A DNA stretch of 33,632 bases, taken from Verrucomicrobiota bacterium. Its GTDB lineage: Bacteria > Chlamydiota > Chlamydiia > Chlamydiales > Rhabdochlamydiaceae. Every line of letters starts with the position of its first letter. Position 1 is the stretch's first letter. A program made the translations under genes and the position numbers. The stretch is from the NCBI GenBank assembly GCA_018239985.1, contig JAFEGK010000006.1, positions 24,987-58,618 on the forward strand, written 5' to 3'. The notes under the pieces are model-generated. The model made no database searches. It saw only the letters and a list, made by a program, of their open reading frames with translations, and was not told the DNA's origin. This document shows, piece by piece, positions 22,953 to 31,576 of this stretch.

Positions 22953-23956
22953 CTGCGTGGGTAACTCTCCTGTATATAAGTTTGAGTGACCTCAACAAAT
23001 TCGGCTTTTCTCTGCAGTTCCTTAATATTGCGAGCTCCCCCGTAGGTCAGGCCACTTCGAATCCCCCCTAGGAGAGAGTTAATGAGTTCCTCAGCACTTC
23101 CACTGACTGGACCCCAGAAAGCGACACCCTCAGCGACAGTCTTGTCCTTAAGGCCGCCATAGAAATCGTTTTGAAAATCTTCGCTTGCCTGTCCTCGGTA
23201 TTTCGCGATCCACCCAGAGGGTGAATCGGCCGATTCCTTTTTGGGAGCGGCACTTTCTTTGGTTAATGCAAACAATTTGCCGATCATCACGGTGCTAGCC
23301 CCTGCAGCGAGTGCTAGGACTACATCGCGGCTCGTCCGAATCCCCCCATCTGCGATCAAGGGAACCCGCAGCTTTTCAGCGATTTCGGCACATTCGTAGA
23401 TTGCACTAAATTGAGGGACGCCAAATCCAGTGACGATTCTTGTCGTGCAGGCGGCTCCTGGCCCTACCCCTACCTTGACTGCGTCAGCTCCTGCATTCAC
23501 CAAATCATGATACGCCATCCCCGTGCAAACATTTCCAGCGATCACCTCTTTTTCAGGGTGTGATTTTTTAATTTTTTCAATGAAGGCAAACATCCTGTCA
23601 GAGTGACCATGCGCCACGTCGATACAGACGCCTGCTGCTCCAAGATCGAGGAGTTCTTTTGTAGAATCCAGCTGAGTAATTCCGCAGGAAATAAAGGTCT
23701 TATTGCCAAATTTTTTAACCCAATTTTTTTGGGTTTCCATATCGGAAAATCGATGAAAAATGGGGATGCTCCCCCCCTTGATCAAAATCTGTGCCAAATC
23801 CTCTGAAATCGCACTATCCATATTAGAACAGAGAATTGGAATCGAGATTTTTTGATTCTTAGTTAGCCAGGTCTCAAGGAGAGGTTCCGTCCGTGATGGA
23901 ACGTTATTGAATTGAGGCACTAAGGCCACATCATCAAAAGTAAAAGCTTTACGCAT
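22949..23956 (-). CDS. IMP dehydrogenase/GMP reductase family protein, probably GMP reductase
   Basis: A 335-residue TIM-barrel enzyme of the IMPDH/GMPR family without the CBS domain pair that most IMPDHs carry. The catalytic Cys170 is in [18 protein letters not shown]. The phosphate-binding [11 protein letters not shown] block and the closing [20 protein letters not shown] are present. Missing CBS domains and length around 340 favour GMP reductase (GMP to IMP with NADPH), but IVTGFGVPQ is closer to IMPDH, so the direction is not settled. GAGGAAAA precedes the ATG. It heads the operon with the HD hydrolase and two transporters. It diverges from the glycosyltransferase with only 47 bp between, where a TATAAT on the minus strand (23998-23993) may be its -10. 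Confidence 0.85.
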   Translation of the reverse strand: MRKAFTFDDVALVPQFNNVPSRTEPLLETWLTKNQKISIPILCSNMDSAISEDLAQILIKGGSIPIFHRFSDMETQKNWVKKFGNKTFISCGITQLDSTKELLDLGAAGVCIDVAHGHSDRMFAFIEKIKKSHPEKEVIAGNVCTGMAYHDLVNAGADAVKVGVGPGAACTTRIVTGFGVPQFSAIYECAEIAEKLRVPLIADGGIRTSRDVVLALAAGASTVMIGKLFALTKESAAPKKESADSPSGWIAKYRGQASEDFQNDFYGGLKDKTVAEGVAFWGPVSGSAEELINSLLGGIRSGLTYGGARNIKELQRKAEFVEVTQTYIQESYPRR

Positions 23957-24003
23957 TGAATTTTCCTCTTTGGTCCTAAAAAATCAAATGATATTATACT
24001 CAT

Positions 24004-24738
24004 ATGATTAGCGCCACAGTTCTAACAAAAAATAGTGAAAAAACACTTAAACAGACCCTCGATTCCCTGAAGCGATTTCCAGAGGTGATTGTCCTCGATA
24101 CCGGTTCGACAGACCACACCCTAACCATTGCTAAAAATTATCCAAATGTAAGCCTCCACACCTCCCCTTTTCTCGGATTTGGTCCCCTGCATAATCTTGC
24201 CTCTTCGCTGGCTACACACGATTGGATCCTTTCAATTGATAGCGATGAGATTGTCACAGAAGAGCTGGCCGAAGAAATCCTCGCTTTAACCCTAGATCCT
24301 AAAGTCATTTACAGCATCCAAAGGGCCAACTACTACAATGGGCGGCAGATTAAGTGGTGTGGCGGATGGCATCCCGATCTCGTTTGGCGGCTTTATCACC
24401 GTTGGGAAACCCAATTTAGCACAGCTTTAGTCCACGAAAAAGTGGAAAAAAAAGAGTTACAAATTAGTCAGCTAAGAGGGACACTGATACATGTCCCCTA
24501 CCGGGAAATGAGAGATTTCCTAGATAAGATGCAACATTATAGCACCCTTTTCGCCGACCAAAACGCCGGAAAAAAGAGCAGCGTCTTCAAGGCAATACTT
24601 CATAGCTGGTCCGCATTTTTAAAAAGTTATATTTTGAAAAGGGGCTTTTTAGGGGGGAAAGAGGGATTTATTATCTCTGTCTATAATGGACATACAGCTT
24701 TCTATAAATATCTAAAATTAGCTGAGAAAAGTAAATAA
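24004..24738 (+). CDS. Family 2 glycosyltransferase, LPS core (WaaE/KdtX-like)
   Basis: A 244-residue GT-A glycosyltransferase. ISATVLTKNSEKTL at the N-terminus, DTGSTD (32-37) for nucleotide sugar, and SIDSDE (78-82) for the metal are characteristic. The segment YYNGRQIKWCGGWHPDLVWRLY matches the WaaE/KdtX type that glycosylates the heptose or Kdo region of LPS. It would act at the cytosolic face of the inner membrane. The length is normal for the short single-domain form. The start is fixed by the family N-terminus; the promoter must lie within the 47-bp divergent region or upstream of it, because a -10-like TATACT ends only 3 nt before the ATG. Confidence 0.85.
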   Translation: MISATVLTKNSEKTLKQTLDSLKRFPEVIVLDTGSTDHTLTIAKNYPNVSLHTSPFLGFGPLHNLASSLATHDWILSIDSDEIVTEELAEEILALTLDPKVIYSIQRANYYNGRQIKWCGGWHPDLVWRLYHRWETQFSTALVHEKVEKKELQISQLRGTLIHVPYREMRDFLDKMQHYSTLFADQNAGKKSSVFKAILHSWSAFLKSYILKRGFLGGKEGFIISVYNGHTAFYKYLKLAEKSK

Positions 24739-24748
24739 AAGTATTGTA

Positions 24749-24777
24749 TTGTTTCGCGCTTGCATTTTTAGTAAAAT
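24749..24777 (+). promoter_or_regulatory. Possible promoter of the secreted 24787 protein
   Basis: TTGTTT (24749-24754) and TAAAAT (24772-24777) with a 17-bp spacer. The start codon at 24787 follows after 9 nt, so the message would be leaderless or nearly so. Confidence 0.4.
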
Positions 24778-24786
24778 GCCTAGCCT

Positions 24787-25353
24787 ATGAAACGACACTT
24801 CATATTTTTTATTCTTTTACTTCATGCGATCGGGTTTTCAGCTCAGCATGAGCTCTATTGCGATCCTAAACTCATGCCAATCCTAGAGAAAGTACAGCAA
24901 CTCCCTGAGGCCAGCGCAGTCATCGATCAAGTTCTGTGCGAAGGCCCTCTTACAATCAAAATCAATCGAGAACTTTCGAGCGAATTTGACGGCTACTGGT
25001 CTTCCCATTATCGAACGATCTATATCACTCCAAACCGTTCTGAATGTACTCAAATCACAGCCTTGCTAATGGAACTGCACAATGCACTACGCACCTGTGA
25101 TATTGAGCACATGTACTCACTTGCGCAGAACCGATCTATTGGGAGGAAACAATTTATCCGAGATTTCGAGTATATCGAATATGAAAACGCCCTTGAGGCT
25201 AAGCGATTAGTTGAAATTGGAGCCAAACAAGGATTATTCCCCCACAATTGCCGATTTAATATTGCCGATAATTTCCTGGATCACCTCGACGTCCAATATA
25301 GCCAAGGGCATTCAGCGTCGATCGGTAGGATTTATGATCAATTAACCTTTTAA
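24787..25353 (+). CDS. Secreted hypothetical protein
   Basis: A 188-residue protein with a clear Sec signal peptide (MKRHFIFFILLLHAIGFSA, about 19 residues). The mature part has four Cys (near residues 25, 50, 87 and 104, plus one near 155) that could form disulfides in the periplasm or envelope. I do not recognise a family. The helix LLMELHNALR looks like a zinc-protease HExxH helix with the first His lost, but the similarity is short and may be chance. The 3' end overlaps that of the convergent HAD hydrolase by 12 bp. No ribosome site precedes the ATG. Confidence 0.65.
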   Translation: MKRHFIFFILLLHAIGFSAQHELYCDPKLMPILEKVQQLPEASAVIDQVLCEGPLTIKINRELSSEFDGYWSSHYRTIYITPNRSECTQITALLMELHNALRTCDIEHMYSLAQNRSIGRKQFIRDFEYIEYENALEAKRLVEIGAKQGLFPHNCRFNIADNFLDHLDVQYSQGHSASIGRIYDQLTF

Positions 25354-25980
25354 ATACCGTTCAAGCTCTCTTCTCAGCTGGGGAGCAGATTGAAAAAGAA
25401 TCGTATGGATCCCCAATTTTTTGGCTCCCACTACATTCTCTTCCCTGTTGTCTATAAAAATACACTCTTTTGCAGGAAGATCGAGCCGCTCCAAAAGGAT
25501 TTCATAAATCTTCGGATCAGGTTTACGGACATTATATTGCCACGATAGGATTACAGGATCAAATGGACGATAAAACCCTTCCCTGTAATAAAAATCACTG
25601 CGGAGCTTAGTAGTATTGGTCAGAAGAGCCACTCTAATTCCTCTGGACTTGAGTTCAGAGATAATCTCGTCAATACCGGGAGTAAGATGGACAAACTGTT
25701 TTACCCTCTTATTGAGCCCTCCCATCCATCCTTGAGGCAACTCTTTATCATGAGCATGCGCATAACTGTGCCAAAAATCCTCACCTTGAACAAGTGCGGA
25801 ATAAAGTTTGTCTCCCTGAAAGTCGATAGCTGCATTTGTTCCTAAGGTTTGCTCGATATAGTCGATGATCGGCTTTGGGTCATGCGTTGCGACGACTCCG
25901 CCGAAATCAAAAACAACTGCTTTTGGCGCAGAGAAAAGAGTAAAAAACCATAGGAGAAAAAAAATTGTGCGCACCATCAT
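25342..25980 (-). CDS. HAD-superfamily hydrolase with N-terminal export signal
   Basis: A 212-residue phosphatase/dehalogenase-like protein of the YihX/epoxide-hydrolase-N type. Motif 1 is VVFDFGGVV (Asp25; the second Asp is Gly, as is common in this subgroup), motif 2 LLTNTT (119-124), motif 3 RKPDPKIY (Lys153) and motif 4 FIDNREENVVGA (Asp177). Unusually, a hydrophobic stretch with a single Arg in front (MVRTIFFLLWFFTLFSAPKA) precedes motif 1, so the enzyme is probably exported or membrane-anchored. Most relatives are cytosolic. The first residues of the domain directly follow the signal, leaving little room for cleavage. The substrate is unknown. Confidence 0.8.
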   Translation of the reverse strand: MMVRTIFFLLWFFTLFSAPKAVVFDFGGVVATHDPKPIIDYIEQTLGTNAAIDFQGDKLYSALVQGEDFWHSYAHAHDKELPQGWMGGLNKRVKQFVHLTPGIDEIISELKSRGIRVALLTNTTKLRSDFYYREGFYRPFDPVILSWQYNVRKPDPKIYEILLERLDLPAKECIFIDNREENVVGAKKLGIHTILFQSAPQLRRELERYLKG

Positions 25981-26078
25981 GCAGAAAAATATACGCTAGG
26001 TTCGAATTTCTTGTTTGCAAAAAAAAACGAAAATATTTCATTATGGCGATTAAATATTTTTCAACGGTGTGAGAGTAT

Positions 26079-27116
26079 ATGTTGAGCAACCCAAAAATCA
26101 CTGCAGGATTAATCGCAAGCATCCTCGGACTTTTACCTTTAACCATTCAAGCTGAAGACTGTTGTCTTCCTTCCTATCAACCTGGCACTCCTCTTTGTGA
26201 AGATGAGGTATGTACCATGTACCCAGCATTTGCAGGAGTTAACTTGCAGTGTGGGATGAACATGTTCGGGTATCTCGAATTTTTATACTGGACCCCAGTT
26301 ACATCCCGAAATTACACGGTGACAACATTCGAGGGGAATCCATTAGGTAGCACCCAACGCGAACTTTATCATCGCTGCGGCTTTCGTCCTGCTTTCAAGA
26401 TTGGGATGGGAATGACTATGCCAGAGGCAGATGACAATTGGGAGATGTCCTTTGAGTATCTTTGGTATCATCATAATTTCAGCAAGACGTTTTCTATTGA
26501 CGCTCCTGCAATGATTACCAGCTCCTTTGGCGAATTTACGAATACAATTTATAGAACAATCAGAGACAGATATCACATCAACTATGACGTTTTGAGCTTA
26601 TTCACCGGACGTCCACATTATCTCGGGCAAAATATGATATTTAGTCCATATTTTGCAATCAAGTGGCTTCGAAGAAGCAATAAGACTTCTCAAAACTTAA
26701 CTCGAAGAGCTACTGGACTCATCGATCATCACCACTCAAGAATATCTTACTCGGCTTTCGGTGGTGGTCTTGGAATGGGTACCGATTGGCTAATGTGTTG
26801 GGGCTTAAGATTTATTGGAAAAATTGAGCTCAGCATGGTTGTTCCCTACAGTCGAAGAAACTACGAAATTGCTAGAACTGCTGAAGGCGTTGTGAAGACT
26901 ATTAATAACCCGATCAGACATTTGGACGCAATGGTAGTCAGTGGATTAGGGATAGGATGGAGCAAATATTTTTGTTGTAACCGCTATCACATGGATTTAG
27001 CAGCTTCATTTGATCTCTTTGCTGACAGCTCTGACATGGACTTCAATGCAAATATGTTCACAAAGGGAACAGCGATTTTATGTGGATTGACAGTTTCTGG
27101 ACGATTCGATTTTTAA
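26079..27116 (+). CDS. MOMP-like outer membrane protein, subtype A (module 3)
   Basis: A 345-residue protein and the first gene of the third A-B-C operon. A signal peptide of about 25 residues (LTIQA-ED) leads to CCLPSYQPGTPLCEDEVC, YPAFAGVNLQCGMNMFGYLEFLYWTP, CGFRPAFKIGMGM, GWSKYFCCNRYHMDLA and terminal SGRFDF. It lacks the extra Cys block of the module 1 copy. A GTGAGAG stretch precedes the ATG and subtype B follows after 21 bp. Between this gene and the HAD hydrolase is a 98-bp AT-rich divergent region without an obvious consensus promoter. Confidence 0.85.
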   Translation: MLSNPKITAGLIASILGLLPLTIQAEDCCLPSYQPGTPLCEDEVCTMYPAFAGVNLQCGMNMFGYLEFLYWTPVTSRNYTVTTFEGNPLGSTQRELYHRCGFRPAFKIGMGMTMPEADDNWEMSFEYLWYHHNFSKTFSIDAPAMITSSFGEFTNTIYRTIRDRYHINYDVLSLFTGRPHYLGQNMIFSPYFAIKWLRRSNKTSQNLTRRATGLIDHHHSRISYSAFGGGLGMGTDWLMCWGLRFIGKIELSMVVPYSRRNYEIARTAEGVVKTINNPIRHLDAMVVSGLGIGWSKYFCCNRYHMDLAASFDLFADSSDMDFNANMFTKGTAILCGLTVSGRFDF

Positions 27117-27137
27117 AAATTTTGAGGAGAAATAAAA

Positions 27138-28265
27138 GTGGTAAAGAAATCTATACAATTTGCACTTTATAGTTTAGGATTGTCGCAGGTGCTCCTACAA
27201 TCTAATTTTTTGAATGCAGAAGATTGCTGTCCAGATCCCTGTTGCGGGATTGTAGGCGGAGAGCCTCTGGAAAAAAACTGCATTGCAGCTGGATATCCCC
27301 TCTCTGCAATCATTCAGCCTGACTGTACCTGTCGTGATATTTACGTCAGAGGTGATTTTCTTTATTGGTGTCAAATTGAAAACGAGCAGCAAATATTCGC
27401 GCAGAGGATGTCCTTTGATGGCAGAACAATACGGAACTTCCATGAAAAAGGGGGCTATAAGCCAGCGTTTAGAGTTGCTGCTGGGGTTGAGGTTAATACC
27501 TGGCTCGTTGATTTCACTTATGTTCGGGCACATATGCATTATAACTTAGGTGTGAATGCGCAGCCTAATCAATTGGTCGAGCTCACATCAAATCGCTTGA
27601 CTGGCCCCCCTCTTGTCTATTCAAGCGTCGATTATAGTTTGCATCTAAATCTTGACTTCGGATTGCTCTCATTAAGACAGCCAGTATATTTAGGTAAAAG
27701 ACTCATGATGAATCTGGGTTTTGGGTTGCTTGGCTTTTGGACGGAACGGAAGAGAGATGCTGTCGGAACAGCTTTTCCTGGTGCCCGCCCACTAACCACA
27801 GTAACTGCTAACGGAACAAGCAGAGCACACCACAAATCGTGGTCGCTAGGACCTGCTTTGAGCTTCGACATCGCGGCTATGCTTCCCTGTGGATTTAAAT
27901 TAATTGGCAACTTTATTGTCTGTGGTGAATATGCAAATCTCTACAAAGGAGTAACAGAATACTCGCATCCTGCCCTACTCCCACTCATACCGCAGGTTCC
28001 GCAGTTGATTCAGTATAATACTAGAATCCCTTCGAAGAAAAATGTTCCTCATTTATCAGCAACTGATTTAACTGAAATTGGGATTTCTTGGGGCAGCTAC
28101 CTTTGGTGTGACCGCTTCCACGTAGATCTCAGCTTGACTTATGCCTTCATGTACCATGGTATCGTCAATTTTGCAGTTCCGGTCAATGCCCATGCGGTTG
28201 ATTTGTTTAATGTGATTTCCTATGGAGTACATGGAATTACGGTTGGTGGAAGGTTCGATTTTTAA
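27138..28265 (+). CDS. MOMP-like outer membrane protein, subtype B (module 3)
   Basis: A 375-residue protein that starts with GTG behind a clear GAGGAGA site; a later ATG would remove the signal peptide. The signal ends around FLNA-ED, followed by CCPDPCCG, CIAAGYPLSA, RGDFLYWCQ, YKPAFRVAAGVEV and GISWGSYLWCDRFHVDLS, then terminal GGRFDF. The WC in the late motif matches the module 1 subtype B copy. Subtype C starts only 9 bp after the stop, the closest spacing in the three modules. Confidence 0.85.
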   Translation: MVKKSIQFALYSLGLSQVLLQSNFLNAEDCCPDPCCGIVGGEPLEKNCIAAGYPLSAIIQPDCTCRDIYVRGDFLYWCQIENEQQIFAQRMSFDGRTIRNFHEKGGYKPAFRVAAGVEVNTWLVDFTYVRAHMHYNLGVNAQPNQLVELTSNRLTGPPLVYSSVDYSLHLNLDFGLLSLRQPVYLGKRLMMNLGFGLLGFWTERKRDAVGTAFPGARPLTTVTANGTSRAHHKSWSLGPALSFDIAAMLPCGFKLIGNFIVCGEYANLYKGVTEYSHPALLPLIPQVPQLIQYNTRIPSKKNVPHLSATDLTEIGISWGSYLWCDRFHVDLSLTYAFMYHGIVNFAVPVNAHAVDLFNVISYGVHGITVGGRFDF

Positions 28266-28274
28266 GGAGTAATT

Positions 28275-29345
28275 ATGTTAAAGAAATCTATTCTTATGTT
28301 AGCGGCGACTCTTCCTGCATTGGGACAGTCAGAGGAGTGCTGTGAACCTGTTTATTGTCTTGTCCCAAATGAATCGATAGAATCCTGTCAAGTACCAGCT
28401 GGGTATCATCACCCAGCAGCACTGACGCTTGGAAACAATTGTGTAAATACTTCACTATCAGGGGAATTTATCTACTGGCAGACGAATTTTTATGCAGTAG
28501 CACAAGTAGGGACAAAAATTCGTACACAAGCTAATGGAAATCAGCAAATTACGAGTCTTTTCCACAATCAAAGATGGCAGCCAGGCTTTAGGGTCGCATT
28601 AGGTCTAGATTTTCCCTGTTTTGACAACTGGGCACTAGATGCTGAGTACACTTGGCTACACTCTTCTGAAACAAACCACTTTGATGCAGATCTAGCTAAT
28701 GGTGAGGTTATCGTTTCAAAGCCACTGCCAAAACTCTTTCCAATCGCTTCTTCGAGATTGCGAACGCATCAGAATGCAGATCTTGACCTTTTTTACTTCA
28801 CGTTAGGTAGAAAGCTCTATACTGGTAGAAGGATTCTCGTAAAAACTTCTGCAGGGGTGCAAGCCTGGTGGTTTACAAGGGATACAAATTTCAATTTCAC
28901 AGTCATAGGAAACGTCCCAGCCGGAGTCCAAGACAGCAAACACAAACTCTGGACTGTTGGTGGATTGGTTAGAATTGAAGTCCAAGCCCTTTTAGGGATG
29001 GGCATGTATATGGGGGGTAAGCTGGGGATTTCGACATTTTATGCGAAGACCACGCATTATCGAACTGTTACAAATTATCCGATCACAGTGCCTCCAGCCC
29101 TGTTCCCAGGAGCAAACAACGTCGAATCGAATAATAAAAATCCTCACGAAGTAGGTGTCATGTTACAAGGTGGTGCCAGTATAGGATGGGGAACCTATCT
29201 TTGCTGCAATAACTATCACATCGAAATGGCAGTTGGATACGATTTCGCAAGGATTCGAGTACGTAGCGCTCCGATTGAAATGGGCATGAATTTCATGGAT
29301 TGGTATGCGCAAGGCATCTCAGTCAAGGCTAAATTTGATTTCTAA
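28275..29345 (+). CDS. MOMP-like outer membrane protein, subtype C (module 3)
   Basis: A 356-residue protein and the last gene of the third module. A signal peptide of about 19 residues (LPALGQS-EE) precedes CCEPVYC. SCQVPAGYHHPAALTLGNNCVN, SGEFIYWQ, CFDNWALDAEYTWLH, GWGTYLCCNNYHIEM near residue 309 and terminal KAKFDF define subtype C. AAGGAG lies just before the ATG. A strong hairpin terminator begins 2 bp after the stop codon. Confidence 0.85.
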   Translation: MLKKSILMLAATLPALGQSEECCEPVYCLVPNESIESCQVPAGYHHPAALTLGNNCVNTSLSGEFIYWQTNFYAVAQVGTKIRTQANGNQQITSLFHNQRWQPGFRVALGLDFPCFDNWALDAEYTWLHSSETNHFDADLANGEVIVSKPLPKLFPIASSRLRTHQNADLDLFYFTLGRKLYTGRRILVKTSAGVQAWWFTRDTNFNFTVIGNVPAGVQDSKHKLWTVGGLVRIEVQALLGMGMYMGGKLGISTFYAKTTHYRTVTNYPITVPPALFPGANNVESNNKNPHEVGVMLQGGASIGWGTYLCCNNYHIEMAVGYDFARIRVRSAPIEMGMNFMDWYAQGISVKAKFDF

Positions 29346-29346
29346 C

Positions 29347-29380
29347 AACTATGCCCCGAGCTACATCGGGGCATAGTTTT
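29347..29380 (+). terminator. Terminator of MOMP module 3
   Basis: A perfect 13-bp stem (29347-29359 with 29366-29378) with a 6-nt loop and a short T-run, 2 bp after the stop of the subtype C gene. Confidence 0.85.
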
Positions 29381-29399
29381 ATCATCAAATCAAAATCTT

Positions 29400-29434
29400 C
29401 TATACCCGTTCAATGTGAACGGGTATAGCTTTTT
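29400..29434. terminator. Second hairpin between converging genes
   Basis: A perfect 13-bp stem (29400-29412 with 29416-29428) and a 3-nt loop, followed by CTTTTT on the plus strand. On the minus strand it directly follows the SGNH gene stop and is trailed by a T-rich stretch, so it can serve both directions. Confidence 0.75.
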
Positions 29435-30455
29435 AAGGAACTCTAACAGTCCACCCTGTAGGGTTCTCATTATCAATACTAGAATATACAGATTGCCCAG
29501 TTGACTTAGAGTAGAGCTTGCTTTTCCCGCTAAAATCGTGATGAGTCACAATATGATCGATTCCCTTGGCGATGAGTTGTCCTCCCGCTTCATTGGGTTC
29601 GATCCCAGAATCATAAAGTGGCTCATAGGGATTAAAGGTATTGGGCAGATCCAATATGGGGATTCCCTCTTTTTGCGCTAATTCAAGTACTGGCTGATAG
29701 AACCTCTGCATCATTTCAGTAATGAGTGATAAACTAAATTTATTGCCCATTAGCACCTTTTGTGTGACTGAAAGAGGGATAATCCGGTGGCTTCCATAGA
29801 GTCCAATTGCGCCAATGCTCGTTGTGATTGTGGCGCTTACTGTAGATATTGAGCCTGCAAGAGCCCAAATGGGTGCAGTAAGTAGGGCAATGCATGAAAG
29901 ATGGATCGTAACAGCCAAAATGCCCAAGATGCCAAAGATAGTGTAAATTCCATAGTAATCTTGATTGGCATCGGTCAAATATTGGAAGACTAAGATGGGC
30001 TTGACCCGTCCGTTTAGACTTTTCACATTTTTGACGATTTGACAATATCTTTCTTGGATCTTAGGGATGTCATTAATAAGTCGCCATGGTCTTTGCAGAT
30101 TTACTCTAAAATCGTTGCCTCCAACACTAATCACCACATGGTGAGTCGTCTTGGGTTCTTGAGAAATTTTATCTTGAAGATCGGCCAATGGGTAAACGGC
30201 CCGTTGCTTTGGGGCTTTTTCTTTCATATAGCTTTGAAAGGCCGGATGGTTAGTGGGAAGAACAGCCCCGATCGAGTCCCCCCCCAAAACAGAGCGAGTA
30301 GTAAAGCCATCGTAAGCATGGCTTGAGACAATATGGCCCATTTGACGCAATTGCCCCTCAACACATTTCCGTTTAGCGGAGTTGAGGTCGCCAAGTTTTA
30401 TCATCCAGTATAAATTGTCGATTGAGGAATCGCCAAGGGTTTTTATGTTAGCCAT
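29433..30455 (-). CDS. SGNH/GDSL-type protein with inserted membrane hairpin and altered catalytic block
   Basis: A 340-residue protein. TLGDSSIDN (residues 6-14) is a block I GDS motif and SVGGNDFR (110-117) is the block III oxyanion motif of SGNH lipases/esterases. The block V segment reads YDSGIEPNEAGG (281-292) where active enzymes have D-x-x-H-P-N: Ser283 and Glu286 replace the catalytic Asp and His, so activity is doubtful. Between blocks III and V lies a hydrophobic region of about 55 residues (169-222) with two lobes and Ala/Ser/Thr/Ile-rich composition, like the bilobed domain of Inc proteins. No signal peptide is present. It could be a type III secreted inclusion-membrane protein derived from an esterase. 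The next minus gene upstream is DUF2892 at 30726. Confidence 0.7.
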   Translation of the reverse strand: MANIKTLGDSSIDNLYWMIKLGDLNSAKRKCVEGQLRQMGHIVSSHAYDGFTTRSVLGGDSIGAVLPTNHPAFQSYMKEKAPKQRAVYPLADLQDKISQEPKTTHHVVISVGGNDFRVNLQRPWRLINDIPKIQERYCQIVKNVKSLNGRVKPILVFQYLTDANQDYYGIYTIFGILGILAVTIHLSCIALLTAPIWALAGSISTVSATITTSIGAIGLYGSHRIIPLSVTQKVLMGNKFSLSLITEMMQRFYQPVLELAQKEGIPILDLPNTFNPYEPLYDSGIEPNEAGGQLIAKGIDHIVTHHDFSGKSKLYSKSTGQSVYSSIDNENPTGWTVRVP

Positions 30456-30519
30456 TTACTTTCCAAAATTTAACGTGGCAAATTTTAACGGATAATGGCG
30501 ATTTTTTCAAACTGTGAAT

Positions 30520-30726
30520 CTATGGTTTTTTAATTGGACAGCTATTTCTCCCGATAAGCTGATGGATCAAGCACCAGCTAGCTGCCGCTTCGAAAAAACA
30601 AAAAATCCCTACGATGACAAGCAGCCAACTCATCCAGCCGCCCCCTTTCCAATAAGCAAGAATTAATGCGACAATACCAAAACCGATTCGTAGGAGTCGG
30701 TCAAAAGTTCCCATATTTTTCTTCAT
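30520..30726 (-). CDS. DUF2892 family small membrane protein
   Basis: A 68-residue protein with two hydrophobic segments around ALILAYWKGGGWMSWLLVIVGIFCFFEAA and the family pattern MGTFDRLLRIGFG at the N-terminus, plus a Cys-containing end (WCLIHQLIGRNSC). This is the membrane part found in YgaP-like rhodanese proteins but here stands alone, as it often does. No biochemical role is established. It diverges from the SDR gene. Confidence 0.85.
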   Translation of the reverse strand: MKKNMGTFDRLLRIGFGIVALILAYWKGGGWMSWLLVIVGIFCFFEAAASWCLIHQLIGRNSCPIKKP

Positions 30727-30802
30727 AACACCTCGTTTCTTAACATTTGATTTTTTATTTAATTCTTGTCAAATTTTGAAATGCCTAGCTAAGATTTTCA
30801 CT

Positions 30803-31552
30803 ATGGATATAAAAGGTCATACTGTTTTCATTTCAGGCGCTTCGAGCGGAATTGGGAAGGCCTGCGCTGAGCGCTTTGCTCAGCTCGGATGCAACCTCAT
30901 CATCACCGCCAGGCGGCTAGAGCGCTTAAGTGAGATCGCAAACGCACTGGCTTCACACTATAAGATCAACTGTACCCCCATCCAGCTCGACGTCCAAAAT
31001 AATAACCAAGTTGAGCAGGTCTTTAAGGGGCTCGATGTCGATATTTTGGTCAATAATGCAGGCTTAGCTCTTACAATGGACAAAATACAAGATGCCAAAA
31101 TCAGCAATTGGGAAACGATGATCGATACAAATATCAAAGGTCTTCTCTATGTGACCAAGGCTGCCCTCCCCTCGATGATCAGAAGAAACGGGGGCCATAT
31201 CATTAATCTGGGCTCGATTGCGGGCCGTTATTGCTATCCAGGCGGTAACATCTATTGTGCAACGAAACACGCTGTAAAGGCGATTAGCCACTCCCTGCGG
31301 CTAGATTTACAAGGGACTGGCATTCGGGTCAGTGAGATCGCCCCAGGCGCAGTTGAAACTGAATTTAGCAATGTCCGTTTCAACGACGATGAAAAGGCAA
31401 AAAAAATCTATGAAGGATTTGAACCTTTGGTGGCAGAGGACGTAGCGGATGCTGTCGTCTATTGTGCGACTCGTCCGCAACATGTGAATGTATCTGAACT
31501 GGTGATTTATCCACAGTCTCAGGAAGCAGCCTTTTTGTCTCGAAAACCTTAA
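30803..31552 (+). CDS. Short-chain dehydrogenase/reductase (YdfG-like)
   Basis: About 249 residues, classical SDR, probably an NADP(H)-dependent oxidoreductase acting on 3-hydroxy acids or other small alcohols. GASSGIG (cofactor glycine motif), ITARRLERL (Arg pair that favours NADP), VNNAGLAL, LGSIAGRY with the catalytic Ser, and YCATKHAVKA with Tyr and Lys are all intact; ISEIAPGAVETEFS follows the active site. The start at 30803 fits family length. An ATG at 30776 would add nine residues, and neither has a clear ribosome site. Confidence 0.85.
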   Translation: MDIKGHTVFISGASSGIGKACAERFAQLGCNLIITARRLERLSEIANALASHYKINCTPIQLDVQNNNQVEQVFKGLDVDILVNNAGLALTMDKIQDAKISNWETMIDTNIKGLLYVTKAALPSMIRRNGGHIINLGSIAGRYCYPGGNIYCATKHAVKAISHSLRLDLQGTGIRVSEIAPGAVETEFSNVRFNDDEKAKKIYEGFEPLVAEDVADAVVYCATRPQHVNVSELVIYPQSQEAAFLSRKP

Positions 31553-31576
31553 AGAGGGTCTCTTCTAAGATATCAG

